Shown here: piece after piece, positions 44,078 through 51,966 of the stretch | Layout of the letters: each line of letters opens with the position of its first letter | How positions within the stretch are numbered: position 1 is the first letter of the stretch | From: Flavobacteriales bacterium | Lineage (GTDB): Bacteria; Bacteroidota; Bacteroidia; Flavobacteriales_E; Vicingaceae | Length of the DNA stretch: 64,000 bases | Assembly (NCBI GenBank): GCA_020635825.1 | Contig: JACJZA010000009.1 | Location: forward strand, 1 to 64,000 | Direction: 5' to 3' | Notes under the pieces: generated by a model | What the model was told of the DNA's origin: nothing | Databases searched by the model: none | The model's input: only the letters and a program-made list of their open reading frames with translations | Program-made: the position numbers and the translations under genes

Positions 44078-44895
44078 TGTTAACCAGAGCCATAACAGGA
44101 GGACTATTTGTTGCTGTTTTATTAACAGCTATTTATTTTGGAGCCATTAGTACCTTCTTTTTATTTTTGATAATTGTAGCTTTAGGAACAGATGAATTTT
44201 ATACACTTGTAAAAAAGTCGAAAGAAGTAAAACCAATTAAAGTTTTAGGAACCTTATCAAGTATAATCTTATTTAGTGTTATAGCTCTTTGCTCTCTTAA
44301 CATCATTTCAATTAAATATTTTGCGATTCCTTTAATTCTTCTATTTCTGATATTTATTGTGGAGTTGTATAAAAAATCAAAGAGTCCATTTTATAATATT
44401 TCCTATACCTTTCTTGGAAGCATTTACATTGCACTTCCTTTTGGTTTGCTTTTTCATTTGGCCTTTTATGAAAATCTAAGTTTTGGTAATACCTTTTCTT
44501 ACCACATTATCTGGGGATATTTTTTCTTATTATGGTCGAGTGATACAGGTGCATATTTAGCTGGAAAGTTTTTTGGGAAACATAAATTGTTTGAAAGAAT
44601 TTCTCCTAAAAAAACCTGGGAAGGCAGTATTGGAGGAGGTTTATTAAGTATAGCGGTTGCTTATTTAATATCTCAATTTTATGCTGAACTATCTCCTGTA
44701 AATTGGATGATAGTTGCTCTTTTAACAGTAATATTTGGAGGATTGGGCGATTTGGTGGAATCCATGCTTAAAAGAAGTTTAAACATTAAAGATTCGGGGG
44801 CATTACTTCCCGGACATGGTGGTATTCTCGACCGATTTGATGGACTATTATTGTCTATCCCTTTTATTTATGCCTATTTATTATTGATTAGCTAG
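44077..44895 (+). CDS. cdsA: Phosphatidate cytidylyltransferase
   Basis: 272 residues with about eight membrane helices. The conserved CTP-transferase segments are SDTGAYLAGKFFGKHKLFE, ISPKKTWEGSIGG, GDLVESMLKR and the final DSGALLPGHGGILDRFD signature. It makes CDP-diacylglycerol, the precursor of phosphatidylserine and other phospholipids. It is next to psd, which completes phosphatidylethanolamine synthesis. Its start overlaps the DUF2007 stop by one base. Confidence 0.96.
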   Translation: MLTRAITGGLFVAVLLTAIYFGAISTFFLFLIIVALGTDEFYTLVKKSKEVKPIKVLGTLSSIILFSVIALCSLNIISIKYFAIPLILLFLIFIVELYKKSKSPFYNISYTFLGSIYIALPFGLLFHLAFYENLSFGNTFSYHIIWGYFFLLWSSDTGAYLAGKFFGKHKLFERISPKKTWEGSIGGGLLSIAVAYLISQFYAELSPVNWMIVALLTVIFGGLGDLVESMLKRSLNIKDSGALLPGHGGILDRFDGLLLSIPFIYAYLLLIS

Positions 44896-44910
44896 CTTTT
44901 ATTATTTTTG
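44884..44910 (+). promoter_or_regulatory. Possible internal promoter before psd
   Basis: TTG (44884-44886) and TATTTTTG (44903-44910) are 16 bases apart, a little short for the TTG / TAnnTTTG pattern. The box lies 21 bases before the psd ATG and overlaps the end of cdsA. Confidence 0.4.
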
Positions 44911-44931
44911 TCGCGTTTTTAAATTCATTCA

Positions 44932-45591
44932 ATGAAGTTTCACAGAGAAGGTTACCCCTCATTATTAATTACGCTGTTATTTATTGCAGTTTTAAACGGA
45001 TTAGTATATTTATTTTTAAATGAATACCTTATTGTTAAAGTTTTAGCTTATGCTATTTCAGGTTTTCTATTGATTACCATTCTTCAATTTTTTAGAAGTC
45101 CCAGCAGAAATTTTGTTCAAAAAGATAATACCATTATTTCTCCAGCAGATGGAAAAGTGGTGGTAATCGAAGAAGTAGAAGAAACCGAATATTTTAATGA
45201 AAAAAGATTGCAGGTATCAGTATTTATGTCTCCTGTAAATGTGCATTTAAATAGATATCCAATTGGTGGAAAATTAAAATATTTCAAATACCATCCCGGA
45301 TTGTATTTAGTAGCTTGGCATCCAAAATCATCTACCGAAAACGAACGCACTACTATAGTTGTTGAAGATGAAAAAGGCAGAAGTGTTTTATTTAGACAAA
45401 TTGCAGGAGCATTGGCTCGTAGAATTGTTTTTTTCGATAAAGAAGGAAAACAAGATTGTCAACAAACCAACGAATGTGGCTTCATCAAGTTTGGTTCAAG
45501 AGTAGATTTACTTTTACCTTTAGATGTAAAATTGAAAGTTAACTTAGGAGATAATGTAAAAGGTGGAATTTCTACTATTGCTGAATTTTAG
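44932..45591 (+). CDS. psd: Phosphatidylserine decarboxylase family protein
   Basis: 219 residues, the short type found in Bacteroidota and archaea. Two membrane helices at residues about 12-57 are followed by the catalytic domain: IISPADGKVVVIEE, QVSVFMSPVNVHLNRYP, YHPGLYLVAWHPKS (His) and FIKFGSRVDLLLP. The Gly-Ser in FGSR (near residues 187-188) is the self-cleavage site that makes the pyruvoyl group. The product decarboxylates phosphatidylserine to phosphatidylethanolamine at the inner membrane. Gap to cdsA is 36 bases. Confidence 0.95.
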   Translation: MKFHREGYPSLLITLLFIAVLNGLVYLFLNEYLIVKVLAYAISGFLLITILQFFRSPSRNFVQKDNTIISPADGKVVVIEEVEETEYFNEKRLQVSVFMSPVNVHLNRYPIGGKLKYFKYHPGLYLVAWHPKSSTENERTTIVVEDEKGRSVLFRQIAGALARRIVFFDKEGKQDCQQTNECGFIKFGSRVDLLLPLDVKLKVNLGDNVKGGISTIAEF

Positions 45592-45705
45592 TTATTTGGA
45601 TTCATTCCATTTAACCGTCTCAAAATGTTAAAAAATTGTAAATTAGATCTCTACAGGATAAAATTCAGTACCTTTAAGCCATTCTAAACATCAAACTTTA
45701 TCAAA

Positions 45706-45948
45706 ATGAAAAAATTATTATTGTCAATTGCTTTATTCAGCTTTGTAGGTTTAACTACTATTTCTGCATCTCCATGTGAAGATGGAAAAAAATGTGATAA
45801 GAAAGAATGTACATCTAAAAAATCAAAAAAAGAATGTACTTCTGCTACTGCAACAGCTAAGAAATCTTGTTGTGCTTCTAAAACAGCATCAAAATCTTCT
45901 TGTCATTCAGCAAAAGCTAAATCAACTGAAGAAAAAACTAATGACTAA
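45706..45948 (+). CDS. Small exported Cys/Lys-rich protein
   Basis: 80 residues. A signal peptide (residues 1-21, MKKLLLSIALFSFVGLTTIS, ending SAS) is followed by about 58 residues made almost only of Lys, Ser, Thr, Ala, Glu and seven Cys (PCEDGKKCDKKECTSKK, then CTSATATAKKSCCASK). The KKxC and CTSK patterns repeat. Such a composition suggests metal binding or a structural role, and no family is recognised. It stands alone after psd with 114 bases before it and a terminator after it. The frame is supported by the signal peptide, the clean start and the terminator. Confidence 0.8.
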   Translation: MKKLLLSIALFSFVGLTTISASPCEDGKKCDKKECTSKKSKKECTSATATAKKSCCASKTASKSSCHSAKAKSTEEKTND

Positions 45949-45970
45949 TCTTTTTAAGATTTTCAATATA

Positions 45971-45999
45971 AAAAAGGTGAACAAATGTTCACCTTTTTT
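45971..45999. terminator. Two-way terminator between the Cys-rich gene and the YjjG-like gene
   Basis: aaaaaggtgaac-aaat-gttcacctttttt gives a 12-pair stem with a four-base loop and A/T-runs on both sides. It lies between two convergent genes (stops at 45948 and 46002) and can serve both. Confidence 0.92.
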
Positions 46000-46001
46000 A
46001 T

Positions 46002-46697
46002 TTATAATATTTTCATCAACTCACTTAAACAATTGATTTCTCTATCAATTTCCAATTGATGAGAATTTTTGTAAAAATTAAAATAAATACTATCCATTCC
46101 TACCCTTTTAGCTCCATATATATCGGCATAATAATCATCTCCTATCATTAAAGAATTATTGATGGATGCATTGGCTTCTTTTATTGCTTTTTTAAAGATG
46201 AGTGGATGTGGTTTTTTAACTCCTACTTTCTCAGAGAAAATAATTTGATCGAAATAGTTCATGATTCCCGAACTATTTAGTTTAATCAACTGAACTTCCT
46301 CAAAACCATTGGTAATAATATGTAAAATGTACTTTTCTTTTAGATAATCTAAAACCTCAACTGTAAAAGGTAAAAGCGTAGTTTGCTTAGGAGAATGTTC
46401 CAAATAATAATCCCCTATTTCAATAGAAAGATTTCTATCTGTTTTATCGTATTTTAATAAAGTTTGATAAAACCTTTCAGAACGAAGTTGCTCCTTCTCA
46501 ATTGTTCCTTTACGATATTGCTCCCATAAATCTTCATTGATAATTTGGTAAGATTCTATAAACTCTTCAGCATTTGAGATATAACTACTTAAAGAAAATT
46601 GTGAAAAAATATCATGGAGTACATTTTTAGAATTTTCATCAAAATGCCACAATGTTCTATCTAAATCAAAGAAAATATGTTCGTATTTTTTAATCAT
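46002..46697 (-). CDS. YjjG-like HAD noncanonical pyrimidine nucleotidase
   Basis: 231 residues. FFDLDRTLWHFDENS is the YjjG-type motif I (DxDxTLWDF), LHIITNGFEEVQ is motif II, then the Lys in GVKKPHPLIFKKA and SLMIGDDYYADIYGAK (motif IV). An alpha-helical cap domain lies between residues 20 and 85. Relatives dephosphorylate pyrimidine nucleoside monophosphates, including modified ones, and so clean the nucleotide pool. The end shares a two-way terminator with the Cys-rich gene. It follows lipA by 33 bases with a terminator between. Confidence 0.88.
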   Translation of the reverse strand: MIKKYEHIFFDLDRTLWHFDENSKNVLHDIFSQFSLSSYISNAEEFIESYQIINEDLWEQYRKGTIEKEQLRSERFYQTLLKYDKTDRNLSIEIGDYYLEHSPKQTTLLPFTVEVLDYLKEKYILHIITNGFEEVQLIKLNSSGIMNYFDQIIFSEKVGVKKPHPLIFKKAIKEANASINNSLMIGDDYYADIYGAKRVGMDSIYFNFYKNSHQLEIDREINCLSELMKIL

Positions 46698-46704
46698 AAA
46701 AAAT

Positions 46705-46724
46705 ATCCCGGCACTCAGTCCGGG
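46705..46724 (-). terminator. Terminator after lipA
   Basis: TCCCGG-CACTCAGT-CCGGGA forms a six-pair GC-rich stem; on the minus strand it is followed by TATTTTTTAT. It lies in the 33-base gap between lipA and the YjjG-like gene. Confidence 0.82.
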
Positions 46725-46730
46725 AAAATA

Positions 46731-47570
46731 TTAAAACATATGTTTTTCGGCATGATAAGAAGACCTTACCAAAGGACCACTTTCAACGTATCTAAATCCC
46801 ATTTCTAAGCCAATTTCTTTAAATTTTGCAAATTGTCCGGGAGTAATAAATTCTTTTACCGGTAAATGTTTTGGTGTTGGTTGTAAATATTGACCTAGCG
46901 TTAGTATATCACAACCTGCATTAACTAAATCCTGCATAGTTTCTATCACTTCCTCTTCTGTTTCTCCCAATCCTAACATAACACCGGATTTGGTTCTCAT
47001 TCCACCTTCTTTTAATCTTTTTATTACTTCTAAACTTCTATCATATTTAGCTTGTATTCTTACTTCTCTGGTTAATCTTCGAACCGTTTCTAAATTATGT
47101 GAAACTATCTCAGGAGCAACATCTATTATTCGTTGTAGGTTTTCCCATTGCCCTTTAAAATCCGGAATTAGAGTTTCCATAGTTGTTCCGGGAGAAAATT
47201 CTCTTACTTTATTAACCGTTTCTGCCCAAATAATTGAACCTCCGTCTTTTAAATCGTCTCTATCTACCGAAGTAATTACGCAATGTTTTACATTCATTAA
47301 CTTAACAGAGTTGGCTACTCTTTCAGGTTCATTATAATCTGCTGGTAAGGGTCGTCCGGTTTTCACAGCGCAAAAACCACATGAACGTGTACAGATATTT
47401 CCTAAAATCATAAAGGTAGCTGTCCCTGCCCCCCAACATTCTCCCATATTTGGACAATTACCACTTTCACAAATGGTATGAAGCTTATGCTCAGATACAA
47501 TATTTCTAACTTTTTTATACTCCTCACCCGTTGGTAATTTAACTTTTAACCAACTTGGTTTGTTCTTCAT
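46731..47570 (-). CDS. lipA: Lipoyl synthase
   Basis: 279 residues from the ATG at 47568-47570, which has an AGGAGA Shine-Dalgarno sequence five bases upstream. A longer frame from 47639 is open but would overlap the previous gene by 23 bases. The auxiliary cluster cysteines are in CESGNCPNMGECW, the radical SAM site in CTRSCGFCAV (CxxxCxxC), and the terminal serine motif in RSSYHAEKHMF. It inserts two sulfur atoms into octanoyl groups of the E2 and GcvH proteins. An outer-membrane protein gene lies upstream and is probably on the same mRNA. Confidence 0.97.
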   Translation of the reverse strand: MKNKPSWLKVKLPTGEEYKKVRNIVSEHKLHTICESGNCPNMGECWGAGTATFMILGNICTRSCGFCAVKTGRPLPADYNEPERVANSVKLMNVKHCVITSVDRDDLKDGGSIIWAETVNKVREFSPGTTMETLIPDFKGQWENLQRIIDVAPEIVSHNLETVRRLTREVRIQAKYDRSLEVIKRLKEGGMRTKSGVMLGLGETEEEVIETMQDLVNAGCDILTLGQYLQPTPKHLPVKEFITPGQFAKFKEIGLEMGFRYVESGPLVRSSYHAEKHMF

Positions 47571-47575
47571 TTTAT

Positions 47576-47581
47576 TCTCCT
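47576..47581 (-). promoter_or_regulatory. Shine-Dalgarno sequence deciding the lipA start
   Basis: AGGAGA on the minus strand, five bases before the lipA ATG (47570). Such strong sites are unusual in Bacteroidota, where most starts lack them, so it favours this start over the upstream one. Confidence 0.65.
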
Positions 47582-47616
47582 GAAGAGAAACATCTTGTGT
47601 TTGTTTATTTTCCAAT

Positions 47617-48360
47617 TTACTCTGTTTTTTTTGTACCAAAACTTAGGGCAACATAAAAGTTTAATATAAACTGCTGATTATCATTATATGCCATAATTGG
47701 CAAATCTTCTAAAAATGCACTAAATGTAGCACCAACTTCTAGGGCATTAATATTACTTGCTTGTCTCGATGATTCAAAGTTTAAAGCTGCTTTTGCAAAG
47801 GCTCCGGGGAAAAACCTCCCATTAAAAAATCCTCTAAAAAAAGACGCCTTGCCAATAATATCACCTCTATTGTGTCTATCCGGATCATAACGTTGCACCT
47901 CTGTAATGGGAAAATTATCATCATCTTTGGTGATAATTTCTAAATAAACCGGTTTTGCATAAGCTAAATCAAAACCTAAACTTAATAGATAAGAAATGGC
48001 AACCCCTCTTACACTTTGCTTACTAATAAATGTATTACATGAACCTATTGTAGGACGAATACTTAGAATATAATTTTTCTTTCCGTAGAAATATCCATTT
48101 GAATTATCAAGAATAGAACTAAATGATTTAATCTCTTTTGGATGTTTTAAAGTGGCAAACTCAATTTCATATACTCTTCGACTAAATCCTGAAGTATAAA
48201 CTCCATATCGATAATCTAATCCCCAACCACGAGTATGTATCATTCCTCCAAAAGTATTTTCTCTTTTATAAATAGTTCTTGCTTCTTCAAAAACAGTTTG
48301 CTGTGCTTTCATTGACAAAAACAGAGAAAAGAAAAACACTATGAAAATTGAATACTTCAT
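47617..48360 (-). CDS. Outer-membrane beta-barrel-like protein of unknown function
   Basis: 247 residues from the ATG at 48358-48360 (MKYSIFIVFFFSLFLSMKAQ), a clear signal peptide ending KAQ; another ATG two codons upstream (48366) is less likely, because a -7 box ends only 2 bases before it. The mature part is a series of beta-strands (GMIHTRGWGLDYRYGVY, YILSIRPTIGS, VAISYLLSLGFDLAYAKPVYLEI), ending FILNFYVALSFGTK. Homologues are seen next to lipA in Flavobacteriia, but the function is unknown. The 3' end overlaps the longer open lipA frame, not the chosen start. Confidence 0.78.
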   Translation of the reverse strand: MKYSIFIVFFFSLFLSMKAQQTVFEEARTIYKRENTFGGMIHTRGWGLDYRYGVYTSGFSRRVYEIEFATLKHPKEIKSFSSILDNSNGYFYGKKNYILSIRPTIGSCNTFISKQSVRGVAISYLLSLGFDLAYAKPVYLEIITKDDDNFPITEVQRYDPDRHNRGDIIGKASFFRGFFNGRFFPGAFAKAALNFESSRQASNINALEVGATFSAFLEDLPIMAYNDNQQFILNFYVALSFGTKKTE

Positions 48361-48367
48361 AATCATG

Positions 48368-48375
48368 CAAATTTA
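48368..48375 (-). promoter_or_regulatory. Possible -7 box of the outer-membrane protein gene
   Basis: TAAATTTG on the minus strand, matching TAnnTTTG. It ends 7 bases before the chosen ATG (48360), so a leader of only a few bases is expected. No TTG at the standard distance was found. Confidence 0.4.
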
Positions 48376-48399
48376 AAGATAATTAAAATGTAAAACTTA

Positions 48400-48432
48400 T
48401 TTGTAGCTATGTTATAAAAGCATTTACTTTTG
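48400..48432 (+). promoter_or_regulatory. osmC-like promoter, Bacteroidota type
   Basis: TTTG (48400-48403) and TACTTTTG (48425-48432) with 21 bases between match the phylum consensus at both boxes. Transcription would begin near 48436, giving a leader of about 14 bases before the ATG at 48450. Confidence 0.75.
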
Positions 48433-48449
48433 TGAAAAAGAAAAAAATA

Positions 48450-48854
48450 ATGGCAACATCAACGGTAAAATATTTAGGTAGCTTAAGAACAGAAGCTATT
48501 CATTTAAAAAGTGGAGAAAAAATTATTACTGATGCTCCTACTGATAATCATGGAAAAGGAGAAGCTTTTTCACCTACAGATTTAGTAGCTACAGCATTGG
48601 CTAGTTGTATGGTTAGCATAATGGGTATACAGGCAAACACAAGCAACATTCAATTGGGTGACATTGATGCAGAAGTAACTAAAATAATGGGGACTAACCC
48701 ACGAAAAATTGCTGAGATTATTGTTACCATATCTTTTAATAACCATCAATATAGCGATAAAGAAAAAAAGATATTGGAAAATGCTGCTAAAACTTGTCCG
48801 GTAGCTTTGAGTTTACACCCAGATATTATACAAACAGTAACTTTTAATTATTAA
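48450..48854 (+). CDS. OsmC-family peroxiredoxin-like protein
   Basis: 134 residues from ATG 48450 (MATSTVKYLGSLRTEA). The frame is open from a GTG at 48432, but that codon lies in the -7 box of the promoter. The two cysteines expected for the OsmC/Ohr group are present, LASCMVSIMG (near residue 53) and KTCPVALSLHP (near residue 117). Members reduce organic hydroperoxides. GEAFSPTDLVATALASC and ALSLHPD are typical OsmC segments. It converges with ytxJ (11-base overlap). Confidence 0.92.
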   Translation: MATSTVKYLGSLRTEAIHLKSGEKIITDAPTDNHGKGEAFSPTDLVATALASCMVSIMGIQANTSNIQLGDIDAEVTKIMGTNPRKIAEIIVTISFNNHQYSDKEKKILENAAKTCPVALSLHPDIIQTVTFNY

Positions 48855-49188
48855 AAAGTTTAGCTATCTCTTTGGCCGAAATTGAAATGTGAGATGCATG
48901 ATGGATACATTCTCCATTTTTAACAATCAAAATTTGAGGAGATTCATGTTGGATATTGAATCTTTCAGCGATTTCATTAGAAATTTCTCTAAAATTGATT
49001 AAATCCAAATAATAAATAGGGAGTTCATCTTTAAAATCCCAAGCTAATTCTAATCTTGATTTCGCAGCAAAACTTATGGGACATCGTGTGCTGTGCTTAA
49101 AGATAGCTACTGCTTTTAAATTTGAGTCAAAAGAAGCACTGATAACTTCATCTAGTGAAGTTACATCCTCTAATGTAAGCCAATTCAT
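48844..49188 (-). CDS. ytxJ: YtxJ-type monothiol bacilliredoxin
   Basis: 114 residues. AVAIFKHSTRCPISFAAKSRLELAW holds a single active-site Cys in the TRCPIS motif (residue about 36), the YtxJ/bacillithiol-system signature, in a thioredoxin fold (IYYLDLINFREISNEIAERF, ESPQILIVKNG). Such proteins remove bacillithiol from protein thiols. The presence suggests the organism uses bacillithiol, as several Bacteroidota do. It starts 9 bases after a small lipoprotein gene and overlaps the OsmC gene by 11 bases. Confidence 0.87.
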   Translation of the reverse strand: MNWLTLEDVTSLDEVISASFDSNLKAVAIFKHSTRCPISFAAKSRLELAWDFKDELPIYYLDLINFREISNEIAERFNIQHESPQILIVKNGECIHHASHISISAKEIAKLFNN

Positions 49189-49197
49189 AAAATAAAA

Positions 49198-49326
49198 TTA
49201 TGCTGAAATTTTCTTGCTAGTTGATTGCACCTTTCCGTAAGCTGGACAAGTTTCGTGAGATTTACAAGAAGAATATACTAAAGCTAGTAAAAAAAGAGAA
49301 GCTGATACTATTAAAACTTTTTTCAT
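49198..49326 (-). CDS. Small lipoprotein of 42 residues
   Basis: The frame runs from an ATG at 49324-49326 to a TAA at 49198-49200. MKKVLIVSASLFLLALVYSS, then Cys 21, forms a lipoprotein signal with a VYSSC lipobox, leaving a mature peptide of 22 residues (CKSHETCPAYGKVQSTSKK...) with a second Cys. Homologues of this kind with CPAYG are often found in Bacteroidota but have no known function. A promoter with good TTG and TAnnTTTG boxes is upstream and ytxJ follows 9 bases downstream, which supports it as real and co-transcribed. Confidence 0.75.
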   Translation of the reverse strand: MKKVLIVSASLFLLALVYSSCKSHETCPAYGKVQSTSKKISA

Positions 49327-49357
49327 TCCAGTTACAATAAGATTTGTTAGTCAGTTA

Positions 49358-49389
49358 CAAAAATAAGAATAAAATTCTTTTCAAATCAA
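49358..49389 (-). promoter_or_regulatory. Promoter of the small lipoprotein-ytxJ operon
   Basis: On the minus strand TTG (49387-49389) and TATTTTTG (49358-49365) are 21 bases apart, matching the Bacteroidota consensus. The leader to the ATG at 49326 would be about 28 bases. Confidence 0.65.
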
Positions 49390-49489
49390 TTTAATTTTTA
49401 ACAAAGTAAGTTTTTCATAGTCAGTTCCTTATTTTTTTATTGATGAAACTCTTTATGAATAGTATTTTTACTTTTTTATAAATTATTTA

Positions 49490-50173
49490 ATGAAATCTGT
49501 AAACCCTCAAATTGAAGAAAGCTGGAAAGAACATTTAATGTCAGAATTTGAAAATGAATACTTTCAAAAAATTAAATCTTTTCTTCTAAACGATAAACAA
49601 AAATATACTATTTATCCTCCTGGTAAAGATATCTTTAATGCTTTTAATCTAACTCCTTTTGAAAAAGTAAAAGTGGTAATCATTGGTCAAGATCCTTACC
49701 ATGGTCCTAATCAGGCTCATGGTTTGTGCTTTTCGGTAAACGACGGGATTAAACACCCTCCATCTTTAGAGAATATATTTAAAGAATTACAAAGTGATTT
49801 AAATATTCCTTATCCTAAAACCGGAAACTTAGAAAAATGGGCTAAACAAGGTGTTTTATTATTAAATGCCAGTTTAACTGTTCGTCAAGGAGAAGCCAAT
49901 TCGCATCAAAATATTGGTTGGCAAAAATTTACCGATGCAGTCATTCAACAATTATCTAACGAAAAAGAAGGCATTGTCTTTTTATTATGGGGAGGTTTTG
50001 CTAAAAAGAAAGGTGCTAAAATAGACACAAAAAAACATCATGTATTAACTTCAGGTCACCCATCTCCTTTGAGTGCTAATAAAGGACATTGGTTTGGAAA
50101 CAAGCATTTTAGTAAAACCAATGAATTACTTGTAAAAATGCAAAAAGAACCGATTAATTGGAATTTAGAATAA
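49490..50173 (+). CDS. ung: Uracil-DNA glycosylase
   Basis: 227 residues, normal family-1 length. The catalytic motif GQDPYHGPNQAHGLCFSV (Asp of QDPYH) and the DNA-binding HPSPLSANKGHWFGNKHF are complete, as are LLNASLTVRQGEANSH and VFLLWGGFAKKKG. It removes uracil from DNA to start base-excision repair. The gap of 163 bases upstream contains the divergent promoter of the lipoprotein operon. 27 bases separate it from the BamA-like gene, so they may share a transcript. Confidence 0.97.
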   Translation: MKSVNPQIEESWKEHLMSEFENEYFQKIKSFLLNDKQKYTIYPPGKDIFNAFNLTPFEKVKVVIIGQDPYHGPNQAHGLCFSVNDGIKHPPSLENIFKELQSDLNIPYPKTGNLEKWAKQGVLLLNASLTVRQGEANSHQNIGWQKFTDAVIQQLSNEKEGIVFLLWGGFAKKKGAKIDTKKHHVLTSGHPSPLSANKGHWFGNKHFSKTNELLVKMQKEPINWNLE

Positions 50174-50200
50174 ACCTTGTTTATTTACCGTTAAGTCATT

Positions 50201-51925
50201 TTGAAAAAATTTTATTTCATATTACTTCTTTTGATTCCTTTTCAAATTTTGGCTCAAAAAATTGAGTTAGAAATAATTTTTAATGACTCCTTGCTTCGGC
50301 CTTCTAAACTTTTTACTTACAATAAAAACATTCCTCTAGAAAGCCTAAAAGACGAACTGAATTTATTTATTACAAAGCTTAATAGTCAAGCTTATTTAAG
50401 TGCTACGATTGATAGTATTAATATAGAAAACAATAAATATCAAACCTATATTCACTTAGGTAAACAATTTAAATGGACTTACTTAAAAACAAAAGGTATT
50501 GACGAAGAAGTTTTAAGCAAAATTGGTTTTAGAGATAAAATTTTCACAAATCGACCTTTCAGTTCTCGTCAATTATATTCTTTTTACGAAAAGTTGATTC
50601 TACATTATGAAAATAATGGGTTTCCTTTTGCTTCCATTCAATTGGATAGTATAAAAATTGAAGATAATGAAGTAAGAGCTTTGCTGGTTTTTAATAAAAA
50701 TACACTCATAAAAATTGACAGTGTTAATGTGGTTGGAAATGCAACTATTTCAGAAAGATACATTGAAAATTACATTCGTATTAAAGACGGTGATTTTTAT
50801 AATGAATTACTGATTAAAAACATTAGTAATAGGATTAAAGAATTGCCTTTTGTACAAGAAGCAACACCATTTAAAGTAATATTCACTGAAAAAGAATCTA
50901 AAATTTTATTGAATCTTCAAAAAAAGAAAGCCAGTCGCTTTAATGGAATTTTGGGAATACAACCCGACAACCAAACAGGCGAAATAAGATTTACAGGTGA
51001 TATCAAGCTTAATCTTTTAAATTCTTTCAAAAAAGGAGAAGAGATTAAATTTAACTGGCGTTCCATTCAAAAACAAACCCAAGATTTAAAAGCGGGTTTT
51101 AGTTTACCTTTTGTCTTTAACACTCCATTTGGTGTTGATTTTGATTTTAAATTATTTAAGAAAGATACCACATTTGTGGATGTGTATAATAAAATTGGCG
51201 TTCGTTATATCATGAAAGGGAACAATTATGTAAGTGTTTTTGTACAAAACAAAAACTCTTCCTTACTCTCCACCAAAGGTTATAAAAACATTACCGTTTT
51301 ACCCAATTATGCTGACATCTCAACTCAATTGTATGGATTAAGACTCAATTATGCAAAACTAGATTATAGACTAAATCCTAGAAAAGGATTTGAAATAGAA
51401 TCGGAAGGAGCTATTGGACAAAAGAAGATTAAAAAAAATGTAGCCATTAATGAAGATTTATATAAAGGATTAAAGCTTAATTCGGATTTATACAATGTTG
51501 TTTTGAATGCAGCTATTTATTTCCCCATTAAAAAAAGAAGTGTGATTAAAGTTGGTACTCAAAATGGGTTAACTTACAACGATAATTTATTTGAAAATGA
51601 ATTGATTAGAATAGGTGGATTACTTACTCTTAGAGGATTTGATGAAGAATCTATTTATACATCTTCTTACACCATCGAAACTATTGAATATAGATACTTA
51701 TTAGAACAAAATTCTTACTTATACCTCTTTTTTGATGGAGCTTATTATGAGCAAAGAAAATTAAACTCTTATCTATCCGATAGGCCTTATTCTTATGGAG
51801 CAGGAATGAGTTTTGAAACTCGTGCAGGTATATTCTCCATCAGTTATGCATTAGGAAAACAATTCGACAACCCAGTACTTATTAAAAATGCCAGAGTTCA
51901 CTTTGGTTTTGTCAATTATTTTTAA
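50201..51925 (+). CDS. BamA/TamA-like outer-membrane protein
   Basis: 574 residues from a TTG start at 50201. TTG is followed by AAA AAA TTT and a signal peptide (KKFYFILLLLIPFQILAQ), and no ATG follows before the mature part, so this is the true start. Residues about 20-245 carry POTRA-like repeats (VVGNATISERYIENYIRI, SSRQLYSFYEKLILHYENNG). Residues about 245-574 form a 16-strand type barrel (GGLLTLRGFDEESIYTSS, YLFFDGAYYEQR, RVHFGFVNYF at the C-terminus). It is likely involved in insertion or transport of outer-membrane components, but it is too short to be BamA itself. Confidence 0.85.
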   Translation: MKKFYFILLLLIPFQILAQKIELEIIFNDSLLRPSKLFTYNKNIPLESLKDELNLFITKLNSQAYLSATIDSINIENNKYQTYIHLGKQFKWTYLKTKGIDEEVLSKIGFRDKIFTNRPFSSRQLYSFYEKLILHYENNGFPFASIQLDSIKIEDNEVRALLVFNKNTLIKIDSVNVVGNATISERYIENYIRIKDGDFYNELLIKNISNRIKELPFVQEATPFKVIFTEKESKILLNLQKKKASRFNGILGIQPDNQTGEIRFTGDIKLNLLNSFKKGEEIKFNWRSIQKQTQDLKAGFSLPFVFNTPFGVDFDFKLFKKDTTFVDVYNKIGVRYIMKGNNYVSVFVQNKNSSLLSTKGYKNITVLPNYADISTQLYGLRLNYAKLDYRLNPRKGFEIESEGAIGQKKIKKNVAINEDLYKGLKLNSDLYNVVLNAAIYFPIKKRSVIKVGTQNGLTYNDNLFENELIRIGGLLTLRGFDEESIYTSSYTIETIEYRYLLEQNSYLYLFFDGAYYEQRKLNSYLSDRPYSYGAGMSFETRAGIFSISYALGKQFDNPVLIKNARVHFGFVNYF

Positions 51926-51937
51926 GCGAATAATAAT

Positions 51938-51945
51938 TACCTTTG
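51938..51945 (+). promoter_or_regulatory. Possible -7 box before the 2-oxoglutarate oxygenase gene
   Basis: TACCTTTG matches TAnnTTTG and lies 21 bases before the ATG at 51967. The nearest TTTTG (51907-51911) is 26 bases upstream, longer than usual. Confidence 0.45.
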
Positions 51946-51966
51946 TTAGCTTATAAAACGCAGTAA

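Noticed and set aside
45776..46036. Frame-shifted open frame overlapping the Cys-rich gene
   Set aside because: It lacks a signal peptide, runs through the terminator and consists of low-complexity Lys, Asn and Leu; the other frame has the clear signal peptide.
46990..47337. Open frame of 115 residues on the plus strand within lipA
   Set aside because: Antisense to the conserved radical SAM core of LipA; no family signs.
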